64,000 nt of DNA from Profundibacter amoris (GCF_003544895.1 NZ_CP032125.1:1440001-1504000); one strand, 5' to 3'; positions 53,548-62,897 are shown, counted from the first letter of the stretch. Notes: generated by a model not told the origin, from the sequence alone. Made by a program: numbers and translations.

Positions 53548-55152
53548 ATGTTTGGATTGCGAATAATCGGGAAAACAATATTACCCGTTGGGGCAGCTAC
53601 ACTAATGGCATTGGCATTTAGTGGTGCTGCAAATGCACAAGAGGACAAGACTGTCACGCTTAAATCTGTGGGCGGTGAATTGAAGCTGATCGGCGAGTTG
53701 GATGAATTCGCCGATGGAACATATTTCATCACGGTTCAAGGGATGGGCAAAATACAGATCAATATGAATGATGTGACATGCGAAGGTGCTGCATGTCCGG
53801 TGATCAAGCAGTATGCGCCGTATTTCGGCATATACGGCTCAAGAACCGTTGGAACAAATCTGATACCAAATCTGATGCGCGGTTATGCCAAAAGTGTCGG
53901 CGCGACCTATGAAATCGTGGCAACGGAAAATGCGGCGGAACGGAAAATCCGCCTGACGAATCCTGATGGAACGCTTCGGTTAGAGGTCGATCTTCAGTCG
54001 CGCGGTTCGGGCACGGCGTTCCCTGCGCTGGCAGACGGGTCTGCCGTGATCGGGGTGGCTGACCGCCGGATGAAGGACAGCGATCTTGCCAAGCTTCAAG
54101 CGGCCGGAATTGGCGAATTGCGCGATACCGACAATGAAATCGTCATCGGTGTCGACGGAATTGTGGTTATTCTTAATCCGGATAATCCGGTGCGCAACCT
54201 GACGTCAGAGGAAATCTCGAAAATCTGGGCAGGTGAAATCACCAACTGGCTGGAACTGGGTGGGGGGGATTACCCGATCAATATCCAGAGTTTTGGCAAA
54301 AGCTCGGGTGACCGCGCGATTTTGCTGGACCGGATTGTTCGCCCCCACGGACGCGATGAAACATCCAATGTGACCGAAAACAAATCCTATCAGGGTATGG
54401 TGGATGCGGTTATTGCAGATCGCGGCGGCATCGGCTTTGTCGGGCGTTCTTTTGCAAACGGTGTGAACCGCCTGACGATCCGCGAGGATTGCGGCCTGCT
54501 GTCTCCGCCAACCGATTTCCGGATTAAGATCGAGGGTTATTCGCTGTCGCGGCGTCTGTATATGTATACCAAACCCGGTGATCTGCATCCCGAAGCGGCG
54601 GCGTTTATCGAATGGTCGATGACCGATGATGCACAACCCTATATCGAGGAAGCCGGTTTTGTCGGTCGTGGCCTTGAACGGATGCGGCTAGAGGATATGG
54701 GCATGATGCTGATCCATACCGCAGCGGTCGAGCCGGATTTCAATCCAAGACTATACGTCAAGATGATGCAGGAATTGCGCAATGCTGACCGTCTTAGCAT
54801 TTCTTTCCGCTTTCAGCCCGGTTCAAGCCAACTGGATGTTGAATCCGTACGAAATCTGCAAGAACTGGCGGCCCGTATGGAAAAAGGTGAATTCGTTGGC
54901 AACGAAGTGCTGCTGGTCGGGTTTGCGGATTCGATCGGGTCGGAAGTCAGAAACACCAAATTGGCCCGGAAAAGGGCTTTGGCGGTGCGCGCAGAAATGG
55001 AGCGGGTTTTGTCCCCACAGGCGCTGGCGCAACTGAAACTTACGCCGCTTAGTTATGGGGAATTGCTGCCACTGTCCTGCAATGAAAGCGATGTGGGCCG
55101 CGCAAGAAACCGCAGGGTCGAGGTGTGGTTGCGCGTTCCCGGGAAGCGTTAA
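53548..55152 (+). CDS. PstS-like substrate-binding domain fused to an OmpA C-terminal domain
   Basis: This 534-residue secreted protein has a signal peptide ending near FSGAANAQ, a short N-terminal domain with TVTLKSVGGELKLIGEL and MNDVTCEGAACP, then a PstS-like phosphate-binding domain (about 100-390; GTNLIPNLMRGYA, SRGSGTAFPAL, WAGEITNW). The C-terminal 110 residues hold an OmpA peptidoglycan-binding domain (FRFQPGSSQLD, GFADSIGS, RALAVRAEM). It would anchor a small-solute sensor to the wall. The ATG at 53548 follows AGAGG. A copy of the short N-terminal domain alone follows at 55534. Confidence 0.85.
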   Translation: MFGLRIIGKTILPVGAATLMALAFSGAANAQEDKTVTLKSVGGELKLIGELDEFADGTYFITVQGMGKIQINMNDVTCEGAACPVIKQYAPYFGIYGSRTVGTNLIPNLMRGYAKSVGATYEIVATENAAERKIRLTNPDGTLRLEVDLQSRGSGTAFPALADGSAVIGVADRRMKDSDLAKLQAAGIGELRDTDNEIVIGVDGIVVILNPDNPVRNLTSEEISKIWAGEITNWLELGGGDYPINIQSFGKSSGDRAILLDRIVRPHGRDETSNVTENKSYQGMVDAVIADRGGIGFVGRSFANGVNRLTIREDCGLLSPPTDFRIKIEGYSLSRRLYMYTKPGDLHPEAAAFIEWSMTDDAQPYIEEAGFVGRGLERMRLEDMGMMLIHTAAVEPDFNPRLYVKMMQELRNADRLSISFRFQPGSSQLDVESVRNLQELAARMEKGEFVGNEVLLVGFADSIGSEVRNTKLARKRALAVRAEMERVLSPQALAQLKLTPLSYGELLPLSCNESDVGRARNRRVEVWLRVPGKR

Positions 55153-55184
55153 TCCTGAATTTAGGACCAAGACCCAATCACAGA

Positions 55185-55222
55185 AAGATGGCCGTGTGTA
55201 TTTGCATGCGGCCATTTTGTTT
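55185..55222 (+). terminator. Rho-independent terminator after the PstS/OmpA gene
   Basis: The stem ATGGCCG (55188-55194) / CGGCCAT (55209-55215) with a 14-base loop is followed by TTTTGTTTG. The remaining gap to 55527 shows only AT-rich sequence with no gene. Confidence 0.7.
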
Positions 55223-55533
55223 GTGTGCGTAATCAGGTGGAGGCATCTGTTTTCAATCTATTGCGTGTTTTTAAGAAAATGATTCTATTTTCAGTTTGGT
55301 GAAGCCGCAGAAACAGTTTTCTGGATGGCTGTTTATTGGCTTGAAAATAGGGCCAATTAACGGCTTTCATGGTTAATAAACTGTCTAAAAGGTAGTGTTG
55401 TTGTCGCCCGGTCAGGGGCGTAGGTGATGTAACCAATGGGGGCATTGTTAATCGACGGTTCAATCGTCATGTGAAATCGGGCTTGAAATACAGGGCCTAG
55501 TAATAGCCAGTTTGTGCTAGGAGTAGAGTGATA

Positions 55534-55791
55534 ATGTTTGGAAATATTTCGAAGAAAATCGGTGCAGGTGCAATCGTATTATCCACAGCTTTTTCAGGGG
55601 CTGCATTTGCAGGTTCTGATGACACGCAGAGTATTACTCTGGAGTCATATGACGGAACCCTGTTTCTGGTCGGGCAACTGGATGATGTCAAAAACGGATT
55701 CTACCTGATTGATGTTGAAGGTCTGGGCGTTCTGAGTGTTGATGCCAGCAAAGTATACTGCAACGGGAATGCCTGCCCGTCATCCAGCTAA
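55534..55791 (+). CDS. Small secreted protein, stand-alone paralogue of the PstS/OmpA N-terminal domain
   Basis: This 85-residue protein has a signal peptide (MFGNISKKIGAGAIVLSTAF, cut near GAAFAG) and a domain that aligns with residues 30-90 of the PstS/OmpA protein: ITLESYDGTLFLVGQLDDV...VYCNGNACP against VTLKSVGGELKLIGELDEF...VTCEGAACP. It lacks the phosphate-binding and OmpA parts. The two Cys of the CxGxACP end are present in both. It follows AGGAG and precedes a strong terminator. Function unknown. Confidence 0.75.
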   Translation: MFGNISKKIGAGAIVLSTAFSGAAFAGSDDTQSITLESYDGTLFLVGQLDDVKNGFYLIDVEGLGVLSVDASKVYCNGNACPSSS

Positions 55792-55828
55792 GGCTGGCAC
55801 AAGGCAATCGAAAAGAACGACTTATGAT

Positions 55829-55865
55829 GGCGGAGTTTTAACAACTCCGCCTTCATTGTTTTACG
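55829..55865 (+). terminator. Rho-independent terminator between convergent genes
   Basis: A perfect 9-bp stem GGCGGAGTT (55829-55837) / AACTCCGCC (55843-55851) with a 5-base loop is followed by TTCATTGTTTT. It serves the small secreted protein and possibly the cytochrome gene from the other side. Confidence 0.8.
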
Positions 55866-55870
55866 CAGCC

Positions 55871-56587
55871 TTACTGATTGTGTGTTCCCCATTCACAGCG
55901 GTCAAACTCCATATATCGCACCAGAGTATCGCTTTTGTTCGGCGCCATAATACGGGTGCAGCCTTCTTGGTCGTCGGGGTTTTCAAAGACGCTGATTTTT
56001 CCGCCTTGGTCGCTGTCTGCACATAACTGCATGCCCGCGCCAAGCATTTCGTTGATCCGGGTGTTCCGGGTTTCCACAATGAACAGATGTTCTTGCGCTG
56101 TGCCATTGGTCACACAGACACGTCCAGGGGTGTCGGTCGAGGGCAGGGCGGTCATTTGCTCCATCGCCTCGGGGGCCTCGCCCATTGTGGTCTGGAATGT
56201 GGCAAGATAGGCGATCACATTGCGCCGGTCCTCCTCGGATTTCAGCTTGAAGCGCATTTTTGCCTTGGCACGCGGGTTGTCCAGAATTTTGCGCAGGTAT
56301 TTGGTCGGGTTGCTGATGTATTCAAAGATACTGTCCTCGTCCCAGACGTGTCCGGCCTCGCCTGCTGCGACCATATACTTTGAATAACGAAACCCGTCAT
56401 AGCTGCCCGCAGGACGGCCGATGATGCCGGTCAGAACCGGCCCGGCGCCGTTTTTGGCCCCGTCGCCGATCTGATGACAAGCGGCGCATTTTTTAAAGAC
56501 AAGCCGACCGGCGTCAGCATCTTGTGCTTGGGCCGTTGCGGCATTGATAACAAGAACGAGGGCGGGAAAAATAGCGGCAGTTTTCAT
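55871..56587 (-). CDS. Class I cytochrome c with an extra C-terminal domain
   Basis: This 238-residue periplasmic protein has a signal peptide, a cytochrome c552/c2-like haem domain (C34xxC37H38; AGPVLTGIIGRPAGSYDGFRYSKYMV) and then a further ~85-residue domain not usual in cytochrome c, with Cys at VCVTNG, MQLCADS, EGCTRIM and DRCEWGTHNQ. The four Cys may form two disulfides. It is monocistronic and faces the small secreted protein. Role in electron transfer likely, partner unknown. Confidence 0.85.
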   Translation of the reverse strand: MKTAAIFPALVLVINAATAQAQDADAGRLVFKKCAACHQIGDGAKNGAGPVLTGIIGRPAGSYDGFRYSKYMVAAGEAGHVWDEDSIFEYISNPTKYLRKILDNPRAKAKMRFKLKSEEDRRNVIAYLATFQTTMGEAPEAMEQMTALPSTDTPGRVCVTNGTAQEHLFIVETRNTRINEMLGAGMQLCADSDQGGKISVFENPDDQEGCTRIMAPNKSDTLVRYMEFDRCEWGTHNQ

Positions 56588-56765
56588 AATTTTGGCTCCG
56601 TGTTTCGCCCTAGGGTGGGGCGGAACAGGGCGCTCTGTCCACTCATCTTTGGCTCAAAACCTATCACGCTATGGTGATGGTTTGTTCAGTGAAGGTGATT
56701 TCACCTGACAGATTGTCGCAGGCTAAGGTGAGGCAAGATTGAATTTGAAGCCAAGGGAGAAACCC

Positions 56766-57335
56766 ATGAGAAAACTGATGAAAAGCACCGCAGCCGTATT
56801 GGCGTTGGGATTAAGCATAGGCACGGCCAGCGCGCAGATGGCGCCATTCGGGTCGGATGATGATCTGGCCTATGCCAAACTGATCTGGGAGGCGATGCAG
56901 GCGCAAAACCTTGTGGGGGACCATGCGATCAAATCGTTCCCGTATGAAGGCACCGCACCGCATGGGGCGATGCTGGAAACCTTTTATTCCTCGGCTACAA
57001 TTGGCGATCACACCGGCGCATTGATTGTGAAACGCAACTATGGTCCCGCCGAAGTCGAAGCAGATCAGATCATTGCCGAACCGGGTAAACATCTGGGCGC
57101 TGTCACAGTGATGTACAAACGTGAAGACGGGTTTGATGCGGATAACCAGAACTGGTTCTGGGCCAAGTTCCTGCCGGATGGATCACTGGATAAAAACCCC
57201 AAGGGCATGAGCCTTGCCGGCAAGGTGGCCAAAGGGATGGACAAGGGCTGTATCGCTTGTCATTCGGGCGCTGACGGGGGGGATTATATCTTTACCACCA
57301 ATGCACCCATCGCAGAAATGATGATGATGAAGTAA
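56766..57335 (+). CDS. Cytochrome P460-family c-type cytochrome
   Basis: This 189-residue protein has a signal peptide ending ASAQ and a haem site C162xxC165H166 (CIACHSG) near the C-terminus, as in the cytochrome P460/c'-beta family. Before it are FYSSATIGDHTGALIVKRNYG and the FWAKFLPDGSLDKNP segment. Members oxidise hydroxylamine or bind NO; the family Lys cross-link residue cannot be confirmed by reading. The ATG at 56766 follows AAGGGAGAAACC. Terminators follow. Confidence 0.85.
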   Translation: MRKLMKSTAAVLALGLSIGTASAQMAPFGSDDDLAYAKLIWEAMQAQNLVGDHAIKSFPYEGTAPHGAMLETFYSSATIGDHTGALIVKRNYGPAEVEADQIIAEPGKHLGAVTVMYKREDGFDADNQNWFWAKFLPDGSLDKNPKGMSLAGKVAKGMDKGCIACHSGADGGDYIFTTNAPIAEMMMMK

Positions 57336-57338
57336 AGA

Positions 57339-57368
57339 AAAGGCGCGCCGGATTTTCGGCACGCCTTT
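57339..57368 (+). terminator. Terminator after the cytochrome P460 gene
   Basis: The stem AAAGGCGCGCCG (57339-57350) / CGGCACGCCTTT (57357-57368) has one mismatch and a short T-run. Confidence 0.65.
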
Positions 57369-57383
57369 ATCAGGAATTGATTG

Positions 57384-57413
57384 CCGTCCGGCCATTTGGC
57401 CGGGCGGTTTTTT
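57384..57413 (+). terminator. Second terminator between convergent genes
   Basis: A GC-rich stem (CCGTCCGGCC / GGCCGGGCGG with one mismatch) is followed by TTTTTT at 57408-57413, just before the lipoprotein gene end. Confidence 0.7.
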
Positions 57414-58035
57414 ATCGGCCGCTGCGCGAGAATTTACCGCGCACATCAACCGTATGGCTCAGCCAACCTTTGATCACTTTGGAAACGTGATCGATGATGC
57501 GCACTTTCTGGGTCAGACCCTTGCGCTCGGCATCAATGGCCTGTTCGCCGACATATGCCACAAGATCCGCCTTGATCAGGTCGGGATTTGTCAGTGGCTT
57601 TCCGGTGCGGGCATCAAATACCTGGGCTGTAAAGACGATGTTGTGCACGCCGGCATTGTTCAATCCGTAGCGCGCTTTTTCACTCAGGGCGTGGAATTGC
57701 TGCATCACGATAACCAGTTTCACGGGCTTGCCGCCGCGCAGAACCTTGGCGCCGCGTTTGGCGGCATCTGTTATAATCGCATCAACTTGTTGATAGCGGC
57801 TGCCCTTGCCATAGGGGTCTTCGCGCCAGACAATATCCGCGTCGGGGGCATAGGTGTTTGCTTCGGAAACCGATAGGGATTTGGGAACCTGAACATCAAC
57901 AGCCACAACACGCCAGCCTTTGGACACGTCGGGGTTGATGTCGTCAGGATACGCGGTTTCCCATTTTGCGCCACAAGCAGACAAAAATAGTGCCCCGGCG
58001 ATCACAATAGGAGTAAGTAACTTTGAGTTAAACAT
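57412..58035 (-). CDS. Uncharacterised lipoprotein
   Basis: This 207-residue protein has a lipobox FLSACG with C21 as lipid-bearing residue. The mature part (KWETAYPDDINPDVSKGWRV) looks like a family common in Rhodobacteraceae with no known role. The start at 58035 is set by AGAGG seven bases upstream; an in-frame ATG lies five codons earlier. It lies 144 bp from the next gene on the same strand and shows no clear functional link to it. Confidence 0.75.
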   Translation of the reverse strand: MFNSKLLTPIVIAGALFLSACGAKWETAYPDDINPDVSKGWRVVAVDVQVPKSLSVSEANTYAPDADIVWREDPYGKGSRYQQVDAIITDAAKRGAKVLRGGKPVKLVIVMQQFHALSEKARYGLNNAGVHNIVFTAQVFDARTGKPLTNPDLIKADLVAYVGEQAIDAERKGLTQKVRIIDHVSKVIKGWLSHTVDVRGKFSRSGR

Positions 58036-58193
58036 GTTTGACCTCTTCATTTCACAGCTGACCAGTACTTATTAAAAGACCATTGTCTCTAGCCCGCAAT
58101 AGCACGCAAAGCATTCATTTGCATTACTAAACAAACGGTTATTGTTTCGATTATTCACATTGTGTGTTTTTGAAAAACCACTATGGCCTGGCC

Positions 58194-59153
58194 TCAGCCC
58201 CTACGGCGCCGACGCCCGCCACGGCCTGAACCTGCCGCGTTAGCCGCCTTTGAGGCCTCGGGGAAAGCCGTGCCTTGCTCGACCGCATCCAGCACCCGGC
58301 CGAATTTGATCCACTCGGCCCCGTGGGCGTCATGGTTCATCAGCAGGTTGGCGGCTTTGATTGCTTCCATTTCCACAGGGCGCAGCGGGTTCATAATGGC
58401 GCTGGTCATACCGGATGCAATGGCCATCGGCAGGAAGGCTGCATTGATCCCGTGCCGGTGCGGCAGACCGAAACTGATGTTCGAGGCACCACAAGTGGTG
58501 TTCACGCCCAACTCGTTACGAAGGCGGCGCACAAGGGTAAAGACCTGCTGGCCCGCACCGGCCATCGCGCCGATTGGCATCACCAGCGGGTCAACCACAA
58601 TGTCATGCGCCGGGATGCCGAAATCGGCGGCACGCTCGACAATCTTTTTTGCCACAGCAAAACGCACTTCGGGGTCTTCGGAAATACCGGTGTCGTCGTT
58701 GGAAATGGCCACAACGGGCACGTTATACTTTTTGGCCAGCGGCAGGATCAGCTCCAGCTTTTCCTCTTCGCCGGTCACAGAATTTAGCAACGGGCGGCCT
58801 TCGCAGGCCTGCAAGCCGGCCTCAAGTGCCGCAGCGACCGAACTGTCGATACATAAAGGAATATCGACAAGCCCTTGAACCAGTTCAATCATTTTGGTCA
58901 TCAGGGGTGGTTCGGTTTCGTTCGGGTTGGGGTTGGAATTGTAAACAACGCCCGCGTTAATATCCAGCATGGTGGCACCACAGGCCACCTGATTTAACGC
59001 ATCCATTTCCACAGTCGAAAAATCGCCCGCTTCCAGTTCGGCGGCCAGTTTCTTGCGGCCGGTTGGGTTGATCCGCTCGCCGATCACGCAGAAGGGTTCG
59101 TCAAAGCCGATGGTGATGGTCTTGGTTTTGCTCTCGATAACGGTGCGGGTCAT
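58194..59153 (-). CDS. Methyltetrahydrofolate:corrinoid methyltransferase (MtvA/MtgA-like)
   Basis: This 319-residue TIM-barrel protein of the pterin-binding family has CVIGERINPTGRKKL near residue 21, LDINAGVVYNSNPNPNETE near 63, NSVTGEEEKL near 124 and LVMPIGAMAG near 189. It passes a methyl group between tetrahydrofolate and a corrinoid protein. It ends in SGRGGRRRRRG, a Gly/Arg tail similar to that of the ASKHA protein. It lies 9 bp after the MTHFR-like gene and probably shares an operon with it and the small PF13769-like gene. MetH-type activity is excluded, as the corrinoid and SAM domains are absent. Confidence 0.87.
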   Translation of the reverse strand: MTRTVIESKTKTITIGFDEPFCVIGERINPTGRKKLAAELEAGDFSTVEMDALNQVACGATMLDINAGVVYNSNPNPNETEPPLMTKMIELVQGLVDIPLCIDSSVAAALEAGLQACEGRPLLNSVTGEEEKLELILPLAKKYNVPVVAISNDDTGISEDPEVRFAVAKKIVERAADFGIPAHDIVVDPLVMPIGAMAGAGQQVFTLVRRLRNELGVNTTCGASNISFGLPHRHGINAAFLPMAIASGMTSAIMNPLRPVEMEAIKAANLLMNHDAHGAEWIKFGRVLDAVEQGTAFPEASKAANAAGSGRGGRRRRRG

Positions 59154-59162
59154 GGATGGTCC

Positions 59163-60098
59163 TTAATCTTGGGTTTGGTTGGCCGGAACGGCGGATTTGC
59201 CGCCATGCGCGATGGCCCAGTTGGCATTGGTTTTGATGCCGCCCAAGGGGAAGAAATGCACCTGGGCGATGTTTGAGTCAGGGTTTTCCGCCTTGTAGGC
59301 GGCCAGTGCGGTCAGCAGGTCTGTCGGCTCGAAGGGCAACAACAGTTTGGTCATATCCTTGGCGCGTTTTTGCAGAACTTTCAGGGACGGGCCAACGCCG
59401 CAGGCGATGGCGAATTTTACCAGCGTCTGCAATTTGGCCGGACCGGCAATGCCCAGATGGATCGGCATGTCGATGCCTGCCTCCTTAAGCGCATCAGCCC
59501 ATTCGATCACCGGCTTGGCCTCGAAAATAAACTGGGTGGCCAGCGCGGTTTTGGCGTCAGTGCGGTTTGAAAAATCCTGTTTCCAGCGCAGGGCGTCCAT
59601 TACATTCTTGTCCGATCCGTCCGGATCAATATCGCGATTGCCTTCCGGATGGCCGGCAAAATGCAGATTCGTGAAACCGGCCGAATCAAAAAGACCCGTT
59701 TCCAGCAGTTGCATGGAATTGTCGAACTCTCCCAGTGGTTTAGAGACCCCGCCAGCGAGCAAAAGCGCCTGCGTTACGTCCGCGTCACCCCTATAACGCG
59801 AAACCCAGTCGGCCAGCGTGGCGCGGTCGGCAATGATGCGGGCGGGGAAATGCGGCATCACGTCATAGCCGTCGGCAGACAGGCGTGCGGCGGTGGCGAC
59901 CATATCCTCGATCGGGGTGCCCTCAAGGTGGGCCACGTAAACACGGGTGCCCTTGGGCAGCAGGGCGGTGAAATCCTCGACCTTGGCGGCGGTGCGGGGC
60001 ATCACCTCGATGGAATAGCCCTTCAGAAGGGCCTCAAGCTGTGGATTAACCGGCAGGGGGTCTGCCTCGGGTTTCTTTTTGAACTGCAACAGCGCCAT
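59163..60098 (-). CDS. Methylenetetrahydrofolate reductase-like protein
   Basis: This 311-residue protein has the MTHFR TIM-barrel layout: VEVMPR-like start (SIEVMPRTAAKVEDF), YVAHLEGTP, a GDADVTQALLLAGGVSKPLGEF segment near 120 and HFFPLGGIKTNANWA at the end. It would link methyl- and methylene-tetrahydrofolate with FAD. It differs in sequence from the biosynthetic MetF, and the catalytic role is expected to be methyl-THF oxidation. The start at 60098 follows AAGGAGG. Confidence 0.8.
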   Translation of the reverse strand: MALLQFKKKPEADPLPVNPQLEALLKGYSIEVMPRTAAKVEDFTALLPKGTRVYVAHLEGTPIEDMVATAARLSADGYDVMPHFPARIIADRATLADWVSRYRGDADVTQALLLAGGVSKPLGEFDNSMQLLETGLFDSAGFTNLHFAGHPEGNRDIDPDGSDKNVMDALRWKQDFSNRTDAKTALATQFIFEAKPVIEWADALKEAGIDMPIHLGIAGPAKLQTLVKFAIACGVGPSLKVLQKRAKDMTKLLLPFEPTDLLTALAAYKAENPDSNIAQVHFFPLGGIKTNANWAIAHGGKSAVPANQTQD

Positions 60099-60124
60099 TA
60101 CGGCCTCCTTTATGGAATTCGGAC

Positions 60125-60421
60125 CTAGGCCCATCCGTCATTGGAAATCAGCTGTTTGATCCGCTCGGCGTCGAATTCGGCCTCAAGGCGCGCGGCCTCG
60201 TCTGCCGCGATCTGGTCTGCGTCCCCGTCCACAGTATAAGGGGCCGCACGCCGCCATTCGGCAAGATAGGCATCCGTTCCGGCGGCCCCCACCTTCATCG
60301 CGGCGCGGTCGATCGCCTGTTCGAACCGTTCTGCCAGTTGCACCTTGCTGGCACGCCGTCCCTTGCCCACAATAACCTGGGCCGGAATATCACGCCAGTA
60401 AACTATGGTCACATCGGGCAT
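60125..60421 (-). CDS. PF13769-like small protein ('virulence factor' family)
   Basis: This 98-residue protein has VTIVYWRDIPAQVIVGKGRR and a conserved YLAEWRRAAP, features that I recall from the family named virulence factor (PF13769), which in Rhodobacteraceae usually sits next to methyl-THF corrinoid methyltransferase genes. Its function is unknown. The start at 60421 follows AAGGA. It is the first gene of the operon with the MTHFR-like and methyltransferase genes. The 250 bp to ppx holds no gene. Confidence 0.7.
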   Translation of the reverse strand: MPDVTIVYWRDIPAQVIVGKGRRASKVQLAERFEQAIDRAAMKVGAAGTDAYLAEWRRAAPYTVDGDADQIAADEAARLEAEFDAERIKQLISNDGWA

Positions 60422-60674
60422 TCGCTGATTCCTTTCACACTCCATGCTTACGCGGGCATACCACGTCTTCAGGGGCTGTTTTCGACATTCAGGGGCGGTG
60501 TTGCGACGCCCCGTGGTGCCGCCTGTCTAAGCAATACACAGCAAGGAGACCAGTGCAGCCCGCTGTCATAATTCTCATGATGGTTATGAAAGGTGCAGAA
60601 TTGATCATCCGACACCTTGCGCCCGTGGTCTGTCGGGTTTACCTTGGGGACAACTCGAAATGGAGGGCGTGACC

Positions 60675-61787
60675 ATGACGCCCAAGCGTCTGTCCGGTGC
60701 GGGCGCGTTCCCCGATGCGGTTGAACCACCCGCGCCAAAAACGTCTGATCCGGCGCCGCTTTATGCAGCGTTGGACCTGGGCACAAATAGTTGCCGCATG
60801 CTGATTGCCCAACCTACGGGCAACCAGTTCACTGTGGTTGACAGTTTTTCCAAATCCGTGCAGCTTGGCTCGGGCCTTGAGGCGACGGGCAGGCTTAGTC
60901 GCGCGTCGATCAAGCGAACGGTTCAAGCCCTTCGAATTTGCAAGAAAAAGCTGCAAAACCATAATGTTACCAATATGCGGCTGGTCGCGACCGAAGCCTG
61001 TCGCAGGGCGAAAAACGCGGCCGAATTCCACCGCTTGGTGAAACGCGAAACCGGTCTGACGCTGGAAATTATCGAACCCGAGGAAGAAGCGCGTCTGGCG
61101 GTGATTTCCTGTGCGCCGCTGGTGTCTAAACGCACCGAACAATTGCTGGTGGTGGATATCGGCGGCGGGTCGACCGAACTGGTCTGGATCGATATTTCCA
61201 AAGTGCCGGCGCATGACCGCGCAAAATCGATCATGCGGTTGCGCACGGGTTTTTTGCAGGATCAGACGCTGATTGAAAACGCCCGCGTGGTGGACTGGAT
61301 TTCGGTGCCCTTGGGAGTGGCCACCCTGCGTGATATCTTCGATGATGTGGACGATGACGCCGCTCGATTTGCCCTTATGTCCTGTCATTTCGAGGAAAAT
61401 CTGGCAGGATTTTCGCCATTCGAAAGCGAGCAGGCCAAAGAGGGGTTCCAGATCGTCGGCACCTCGGGCACGGTAACAACGGTCGCGGCCTCGCATCTTG
61501 GGTTGCGCCGCTATGACCGCAACAAGGTGGACGGGCTGCGCATGACCTCGGGCCAAATTGACGCCGTGGTGCGCGATTATCTGTCACTGGGGCCGGAAGG
61601 GCGGCGCAGGGATCCGCGCATCGGGCGCGACCGGCAGGCGTTGATCATGTCGGGCGCCGCCATTTTGCAGGCTTTGCTGCGGGTCTGGCCGACGGACCGT
61701 TTGTCAGTTGCTGATCGCGGTTTGCGCGAAGGCCTGCTATACGCACAAATGAGCGCCGACGGGGTGCTGAAAGACGGGATAGACTGA
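60675..61787 (+). CDS. Exopolyphosphatase/guanosine pentaphosphatase (Ppx/GppA)
   Basis: This 370-residue member of the Ppx/GppA family (ASKHA fold) has [15 protein letters not shown] near residue 31, [16 protein letters not shown] near 160 and [13 protein letters not shown] near 266. It hydrolyses polyphosphate or pppGpp. The ATG at 60675 follows GGAGG; the ATG at 60660 is five codons upstream. The next gene overlaps its stop by one base. It is shorter than the E. coli enzyme, as in many alphaproteobacteria. Confidence 0.9.
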   Translation: MTPKRLSGAGAFPDAVEPPAPKTSDPAPLYAALDLGTNSCRMLIAQPTGNQFTVVDSFSKSVQLGSGLEATGRLSRASIKRTVQALRICKKKLQNHNVTNMRLVATEACRRAKNAAEFHRLVKRETGLTLEIIEPEEEARLAVISCAPLVSKRTEQLLVVDIGGGSTELVWIDISKVPAHDRAKSIMRLRTGFLQDQTLIENARVVDWISVPLGVATLRDIFDDVDDDAARFALMSCHFEENLAGFSPFESEQAKEGFQIVGTSGTVTTVAASHLGLRRYDRNKVDGLRMTSGQIDAVVRDYLSLGPEGRRRDPRIGRDRQALIMSGAAILQALLRVWPTDRLSVADRGLREGLLYAQMSADGVLKDGID

Positions 61788-62503
61788 TGGCCAAAAGCCC
61801 AACAGGAAAAAACATTAGCGGACGCGGGCAACGCGATCTGCGGGTCAAGGTGAAATCGGCGCGCGGTCGCAAGCTGTCCTCGACGCTGTGGCTGGAACGC
61901 CAGTTGAACGACCCCTATGTAAAACGCGCCACGACCGAGGGCTATCGCGGACGTGCGGCCTTCAAGATCATGGAACTGGACGACAAATACCGTTTTCTGG
62001 TGCCCGGTGCGCGGGTGGTTGATCTGGGCTGCGCCCCCGGTGGCTGGCTTCAGGTTGCGGTGCCGCGCATCAATTCGCTGGGCGAACGCAAGGGCAAGGC
62101 GGTTGGCCGTCTGATCGGGGTTGACCTGCAACAGGTTGAACCGGTGCCGGGGGCAGAAATCCATGTGCTGGACTTCATGGCGGACGGGGCCGATGATCTG
62201 GTCAAAAACTGGCTGGGCGGCAAGGCCGATGTGGTGATGTCCGACATGGCCGCCAAGGCCTCGGGCCACAAACAGACCGATCATATGCGCATCATGGCCC
62301 TGTGCGAGACCGCGGCCTATTTCGCCTTTGACGTGCTGGAAGAGGGCGGCACATTCATCGCCAAGGTTCTGGCCGGCGGGGCCGAGGGTGATTTGCAAAA
62401 GCTGTTGAAGATGAAGTTCACCAAAGTGGCGAATGTGAAACCGCCCGCCAGCCGGTCGGACAGCTCCGAAAAATTCGTGGTGGCCACAGGGTTTCGGGGA
62501 TAA
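61787..62503 (+). CDS. rlmE: 23S rRNA (uridine-2552 2'-O)-methyltransferase
   Basis: This 238-residue FtsJ/RrmJ family enzyme has [15 protein letters not shown] near residue 80, SDMAAKASG near 146 and FIAKVLAGG near 188. The catalytic K-D-K-E pattern is consistent with the family ([15 protein letters not shown]). It methylates U2552 in the peptidyl transferase centre late in 50S assembly. It is coupled to ppx by a 1-bp overlap. Confidence 0.93.
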   Translation: MAKSPTGKNISGRGQRDLRVKVKSARGRKLSSTLWLERQLNDPYVKRATTEGYRGRAAFKIMELDDKYRFLVPGARVVDLGCAPGGWLQVAVPRINSLGERKGKAVGRLIGVDLQQVEPVPGAEIHVLDFMADGADDLVKNWLGGKADVVMSDMAAKASGHKQTDHMRIMALCETAAYFAFDVLEEGGTFIAKVLAGGAEGDLQKLLKMKFTKVANVKPPASRSDSSEKFVVATGFRG

Positions 62504-62534
62504 TCCTTTGTGAATGCAAAACCGTAGGTACGGG

Positions 62535-62897
62535 ATGAAAGACAAAGAACCTGATACAACCGCACTGGCGCTGGACCGAACAGTTCTGGCCAATGAGCGC
62601 ACCTTTCAGGCATGGATCCGCACAGGGCTATCGGCACTTGCCGCCGGTCTTGGGGTGGCAAAGTTCTTGCAAGATTCAATGCCCCTCTGGATGCTTCTGG
62701 CAATTGCGGCCGTTCTGATTGTCCTGAGCATCGCCGCCTTTCTACAGGCATCGTGGCGTTACACACACCTTCATCTTCGCATTGCAGATCTGGATGTGGA
62801 TGCAACACCGCTGTGGCTGGTAAGAGCCATCAGCTTTTTACTGGCCGGATGTTCGTTTCTGGCACTTGCAGGGATATTTCTGGCAGTGTTTTGGTAG
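62535..62897 (+). CDS. DUF202-family membrane protein
   Basis: This 120-residue protein has an N-terminal LANERTFQAWIRTGLSALA block and three membrane helices (about 30-48, 55-75 and 95-117). It belongs to the DUF202/YidH family, whose role is not known. It may be cotranscribed with rlmE, 31 bp upstream. Confidence 0.8.
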   Translation: MKDKEPDTTALALDRTVLANERTFQAWIRTGLSALAAGLGVAKFLQDSMPLWMLLAIAAVLIVLSIAAFLQASWRYTHLHLRIADLDVDATPLWLVRAISFLLAGCSFLALAGIFLAVFW

